A stretch of 8,382 nucleotides of DNA from positions 1 through 8,382 of the forward strand of contig REEF01000376.1 in NCBI GenBank assembly GCA_007695205.1. Reading direction: 5' to 3'. Source of the stretch: Planctomycetaceae bacterium. GTDB taxonomy: Bacteria > Planctomycetota > Planctomycetia > Pirellulales > Pirellulaceae. Position numbers and translations under genes: made by a program. Of this stretch, positions 5,834-8,382 are shown one piece after another (within the stretch, counting starts at the first letter, position 1; each line of letters opens with the position of its first letter). Under the pieces are notes generated by a model. That model saw only the letters and a list, made by a program, of their open reading frames with translations. It did not search any database and was not told where the DNA came from.

Positions 5834-8179
5834 GTGGGGTATCGAATCATTCTGAGTGTGTGCATGCTGACGCTGATAGCAACCATCGGGTGGAGCGACG
5901 AGGATCGCCGATTGGCCGATCTGTACGGTCGCGTCGTCACCGAGCACGATGCGGACAGCGTCATGGAACTGGCCGAGCATGGCCAGGCGGCTGTGCCGTT
6001 TCTGCTGCGAGGCCTGGACAGGGGTGGTCGAGTCGCTGCGTTGTGCGCTTGGGCGTTGGAACAACACCCGGCACCAGAGGCTGCGAGCCGTCTTCGCGGT
6101 CTGCTGTGGCAATCGGATCAAGTCGCCGGGTACTGGGCAGCTCGCGCCCTGGGGCGGATCCCTGCTCCTGACAACGTGGATGCCCTGGCCGCCATGCTGC
6201 CCGACGAACGGCTTGGGTTCTGGGAATTGGCATCCCAGGGCATTCCCCGTTTAACCGACATCAATGTCCGCGGCCAGCGGATGGCGGTCCCGGCACCCGA
6301 CTGGATGCCCAACCTGCGAGTCGCCTATGCGGCCATGGAATCCTTGGGGGAACAGGACGGCGCTCGAGCGGCCGACACCCTGTTGCGAGCACTGGAGAAC
6401 GATCAGTATCTTATCCGTTATGGCGCCATCGGCGGACTGGTCCGAATGGACCACACGCCCGCCCTGCCCACCTTGACCCGGATGGCAGCCGATGATCCCG
6501 TGCGGCTGGTTCGCGAAGCAGCGCGCCGCGCGGTTCGCGAACTGCAGGAGATTCCGCCGGATCCCATCCCGGAGCCATCACTGCCGCCGGCGGTTGTGTT
6601 CGTAAAGACTTCGAACCGTAGCGAATCGAATCTGGGATTTCGCGATTCCTATTTCTTCTCCAAAACACCCTGGTACGGCTGGGGAGAGAATCTGTATACC
6701 CTGACGCCGCCCAGTCCGGACGGTCAGCTCAGGAACCTGACCCAACTGGAAAACGGACTCGTTCAAGGCCCGCAGGTCTCGTACGACGGCACGCGAATCC
6801 TGTTCTCCATGCGTCCACAAGCCGATCAGGGAGGCTTTCACCTCTATGAAATCGACGTCGATGGTTCGAACCTGAGGCAACTGACCTCGGGCAATTGCAA
6901 CGATGTCGACCCTGCCTACCTGCCAGACGGCAAGATCATCTTTTCGTCCGATCGAGCCGGATATCAAGAGTACTATCATCAGGAGCGCTCCAGAACACTG
7001 TACGTGTTGGATCCGGCTAGCGGCCAGATCGAACAGGTCACCTTCAACCCGAATCAGGATTACGAGCCCTTCGTGCTGCAAGATGGGCGAGTCATGTACG
7101 CCAGTTACCGGTTCTACGCTCAGGACGGCAGCCCGGGTCCGGTTCCAGGCGAATCGTATGGTTTGAGCCGCATCGAGACCGTGCTGCGCGTCATCCTACC
7201 CGATGGTTCGGGCGACCAGCCGTTCTACGGCGCCATGCGGGGATCGTTCTATGCCCCCTTGCGCCCGATGCCGTTCAGCGATCAGCGATCCGGCTGGCAC
7301 CGTCGCGGATACCATGTCGGCGTATCGGTCAGCCAGGCTCGTGAGATGCCCAACGGCCAGTTGATCTGCATCACTCCGGCCGGATTGACCCTGGTCGACT
7401 TGGAAAGCGGGCCATTGGACAGCGAAGTACCGCTGTTCCCTGAGGTGGTGAATCTGGCTGGCGGCGAGGAGGTTTATATCCACACCTACGACGCTCAGAA
7501 TCCGGTCGGTCGCTACACTAGCCCTTGGCCGCTGGACGACCAGTGGATCTTGGTTTCGCATGCCCCGTGGCACGACCTGCGAGGTTCGGCGTATGATCTG
7601 GTGCTGTTCCATCTTCCCACCCGTCAGATGCGTCTGGTGTACCGAGACCCAGCGTTCAGCGTCGTGCATCCGGTCGCGATCGCCCCGCGAGCGGTGCCGC
7701 AAAACATGGCCTCGACGTTGCCCCAGGATCGTCCCTCGACCGGTCGGATCTACTGCAATTCCGTGTTTCACACCGATCTGCCGTTCGACCATGCTGCGGC
7801 CAAGTATGTCCGTGTGATCGAAGCGCTTCAGATGGGGCTATCGATCAACGCCAACGCTGCGTGGCGCACTCGCACGCTGGGCACCACCCCGCTGTTGCCC
7901 GACGGTTCGTTTTACGTCGAGGTCCCCGCCGATGTGCCTTTGCGTTTCGAATTGCTGGACGAAGACCACCGCGTGCTGGTCCACGAAACCGAATTCAACT
8001 ATGTGCGGCCGGGCGAAACCAAAGGCTGCATCGGGTGTCACGAGCCGCGGCACACCACCCCGGCCAGCATCCTACCACAGGCGTTGACCTTTCCACCCGT
8101 CCCCACCTTGCGTCAACGCGGTGACCCCGTCTACATGGGCCGTACGACCAACCCATACTCGACACCCGTCCGCGACTAA
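5834..8179 (+). CDS. Exported HEAT / TolB-like propeller / HZS_alpha-like mono-haem cytochrome c protein
   Basis: A 781-aa protein starting with GTG one nucleotide after gene 3, behind a consensus Shine-Dalgarno. Residues 1-21 form a signal peptide (cleavage near GWS/DED), matching periplasmic haem attachment. About 28-238 are HEAT repeats, the last with RYGAIGGL and LVREAARRAVREL. About 253-620 is a six-bladed TolB/PD40-type propeller; blade signatures include VSYDGTRILFS...LYEIDVDGSNLRQLT, YLPDGKIIFSSDRAG...LYVLDPASGQIEQVT and LQDGRVMYASY. About 632-740 resembles the region found in hydrazine synthase subunit A and its many non-anammox relatives (LLPDGSFYVEVPADVPLRFELLD; RPGETKGCIGCHEPR). 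C732, C735 and H736 form the only CxxCH haem c site. The protein ends 45 residues later, with no second haem site. HzsA proper carries two haems and works with HzsB and HzsC, which are absent here, so I do not infer hydrazine synthesis. A redox, sensory or electron-carrier role is likely; the partner is unknown. Confidence 0.88.
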   Translation: MGYRIILSVCMLTLIATIGWSDEDRRLADLYGRVVTEHDADSVMELAEHGQAAVPFLLRGLDRGGRVAALCAWALEQHPAPEAASRLRGLLWQSDQVAGYWAARALGRIPAPDNVDALAAMLPDERLGFWELASQGIPRLTDINVRGQRMAVPAPDWMPNLRVAYAAMESLGEQDGARAADTLLRALENDQYLIRYGAIGGLVRMDHTPALPTLTRMAADDPVRLVREAARRAVRELQEIPPDPIPEPSLPPAVVFVKTSNRSESNLGFRDSYFFSKTPWYGWGENLYTLTPPSPDGQLRNLTQLENGLVQGPQVSYDGTRILFSMRPQADQGGFHLYEIDVDGSNLRQLTSGNCNDVDPAYLPDGKIIFSSDRAGYQEYYHQERSRTLYVLDPASGQIEQVTFNPNQDYEPFVLQDGRVMYASYRFYAQDGSPGPVPGESYGLSRIETVLRVILPDGSGDQPFYGAMRGSFYAPLRPMPFSDQRSGWHRRGYHVGVSVSQAREMPNGQLICITPAGLTLVDLESGPLDSEVPLFPEVVNLAGGEEVYIHTYDAQNPVGRYTSPWPLDDQWILVSHAPWHDLRGSAYDLVLFHLPTRQMRLVYRDPAFSVVHPVAIAPRAVPQNMASTLPQDRPSTGRIYCNSVFHTDLPFDHAAAKYVRVIEALQMGLSINANAAWRTRTLGTTPLLPDGSFYVEVPADVPLRFELLDEDHRVLVHETEFNYVRPGETKGCIGCHEPRHTTPASILPQALTFPPVPTLRQRGDPVYMGRTTNPYSTPVRD

Positions 8180-8241
8180 ATCTCACATCAAGAAAGAAAA
8201 TGGCAGGAGTCACCGACGATGATCGCGGCATGACACGTAAC

Positions 8242-8268
8242 CACGAAATACACGAATGACACGAAAGG
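8242..8268. repeat. Three tandem 9-nt CACGAAn-type units
   Basis: CACGAAATA, CACGAATGA and CACGAAAGG follow each other with a strict 9-nt period, 62 nt after the gene 4 stop. The CACGAA core is constant and the last three bases vary. This non-coding pattern is of a kind seen between genes of planctomycetes and other environmental bacteria (recalled, not checked). Confidence 0.7.
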
Positions 8269-8290
8269 GGATTTCCGCAAAATCTGTTTG

Positions 8291-8369
8291 AAACACAGAG
8301 GCACAGAGAACACGGAGAACGAAAACGCGCCGTGTGTCAAACCTCTGTTCCCTCTGTGTCTCTGTGTTT
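8291..8369. repeat. Imperfect inverted repeat of CACAGAG-type arms
   Basis: The left arm 8291-8317 (AAACACAGAGGCACAGAG plus nine bases) pairs with the right arm 8343-8369 (ending CTCTGTGTCTCTGTGTTT) at about 22 of 27 positions, enclosing a 25-nt loop. Each arm is itself a short CACAGAG/CTCTGTG tandem. With the CACGAA units just before it, it fills most of the 203 nt after gene 4. No gene is seen there. It may act as a 3'-end hairpin for the gene 3-4 message; no T-tract follows. Confidence 0.75.
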
Positions 8370-8382
8370 TCAATCTTCCGCA

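Noticed and set aside
5855..5863. Possible lipobox (LSVC) in gene 4
   Set aside because: The residue before Cys is Val rather than Gly/Ala/Ser and the Cys is only residue 10, too early for a lipoprotein signal.
5834..8179. Complete hydrazine synthase
   Set aside because: Only an HzsA-like region with one haem motif is present and no HzsB/HzsC-like multihaem partner lies in the window.
8242..8369. CRISPR array
   Set aside because: Units are 9 nt or simple tandems without spacers of regular length, and no cas gene is near.
8188..8373. Minus-strand 61-codon frame in the terminal intergenic region
   Set aside because: It translates the CACGAA/CACAGAG repeats (SVFSVPLCFK-type peptide), a familiar artefact of such repeats.

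Overview
The window looks like chromosomal DNA from a free-living planctomycete, probably in or near the Pirellulales. The lineage is inferred from features visible here: GC-rich coding sequence; large exported proteins combining HEAT repeats, PKD domains, CBM9-like domains, DUF1080-like domains and a hydrazine-synthase-alpha-like (HZS_alpha) cytochrome module; and short palindromic or CACGAAA/CACAGAG-type repeats between genes. No rRNA, tRNA, transposase, phage gene or CRISPR array was seen.

Layout: all four complete genes lie on the + strand. Positions 1-214 hold the possible last codons of an upstream gene and a perfect 24-bp inverted repeat. Gene 1 (215-1726) encodes an exported M23/LytM-type metallopeptidase with two C-terminal PKD domains. 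A 151-nt gap with a candidate promoter follows. Gene 2 (1878-3578) encodes an exported HEAT-repeat protein. The next gap (103 nt) holds a small hairpin and a C-rich, G-poor leader. Gene 3 (3682-5832) encodes an exported modular protein: a ThuA/glutamine-amidotransferase-like domain without a nucleophile, a CBM9-like domain and a DUF1080/LamG-like domain. One nucleotide later, gene 4 (5834-8179, GTG start) encodes an exported fusion of HEAT repeats, a six-bladed TolB-like propeller and an HZS_alpha-like domain with a single CxxCH haem motif. Positions 8180-8382 hold only intergenic repeats.

How the genes may work together: every complete protein carries a candidate export signal, so the products probably act in the periplasm or at the cell surface. 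Genes 3 and 4 are almost certainly co-translated, because gene 4's ribosome-binding site lies in the last codons of gene 3. Genes 2 and 4 share a recognisably related HEAT module (about 40% identity over 43 residues by hand alignment). This links the HEAT protein, the carbohydrate-binding-type protein and the c-type cytochrome into a plausible three-gene unit. Its substrate and electron-transfer role cannot be read from sequence. The M23 peptidase may be an independent wall-remodelling gene. The most unusual item is the gene 3-gene 4 pair: a lectin-like multidomain protein coupled to a mono-haem HEAT/propeller cytochrome distantly related to hydrazine synthase subunit A.
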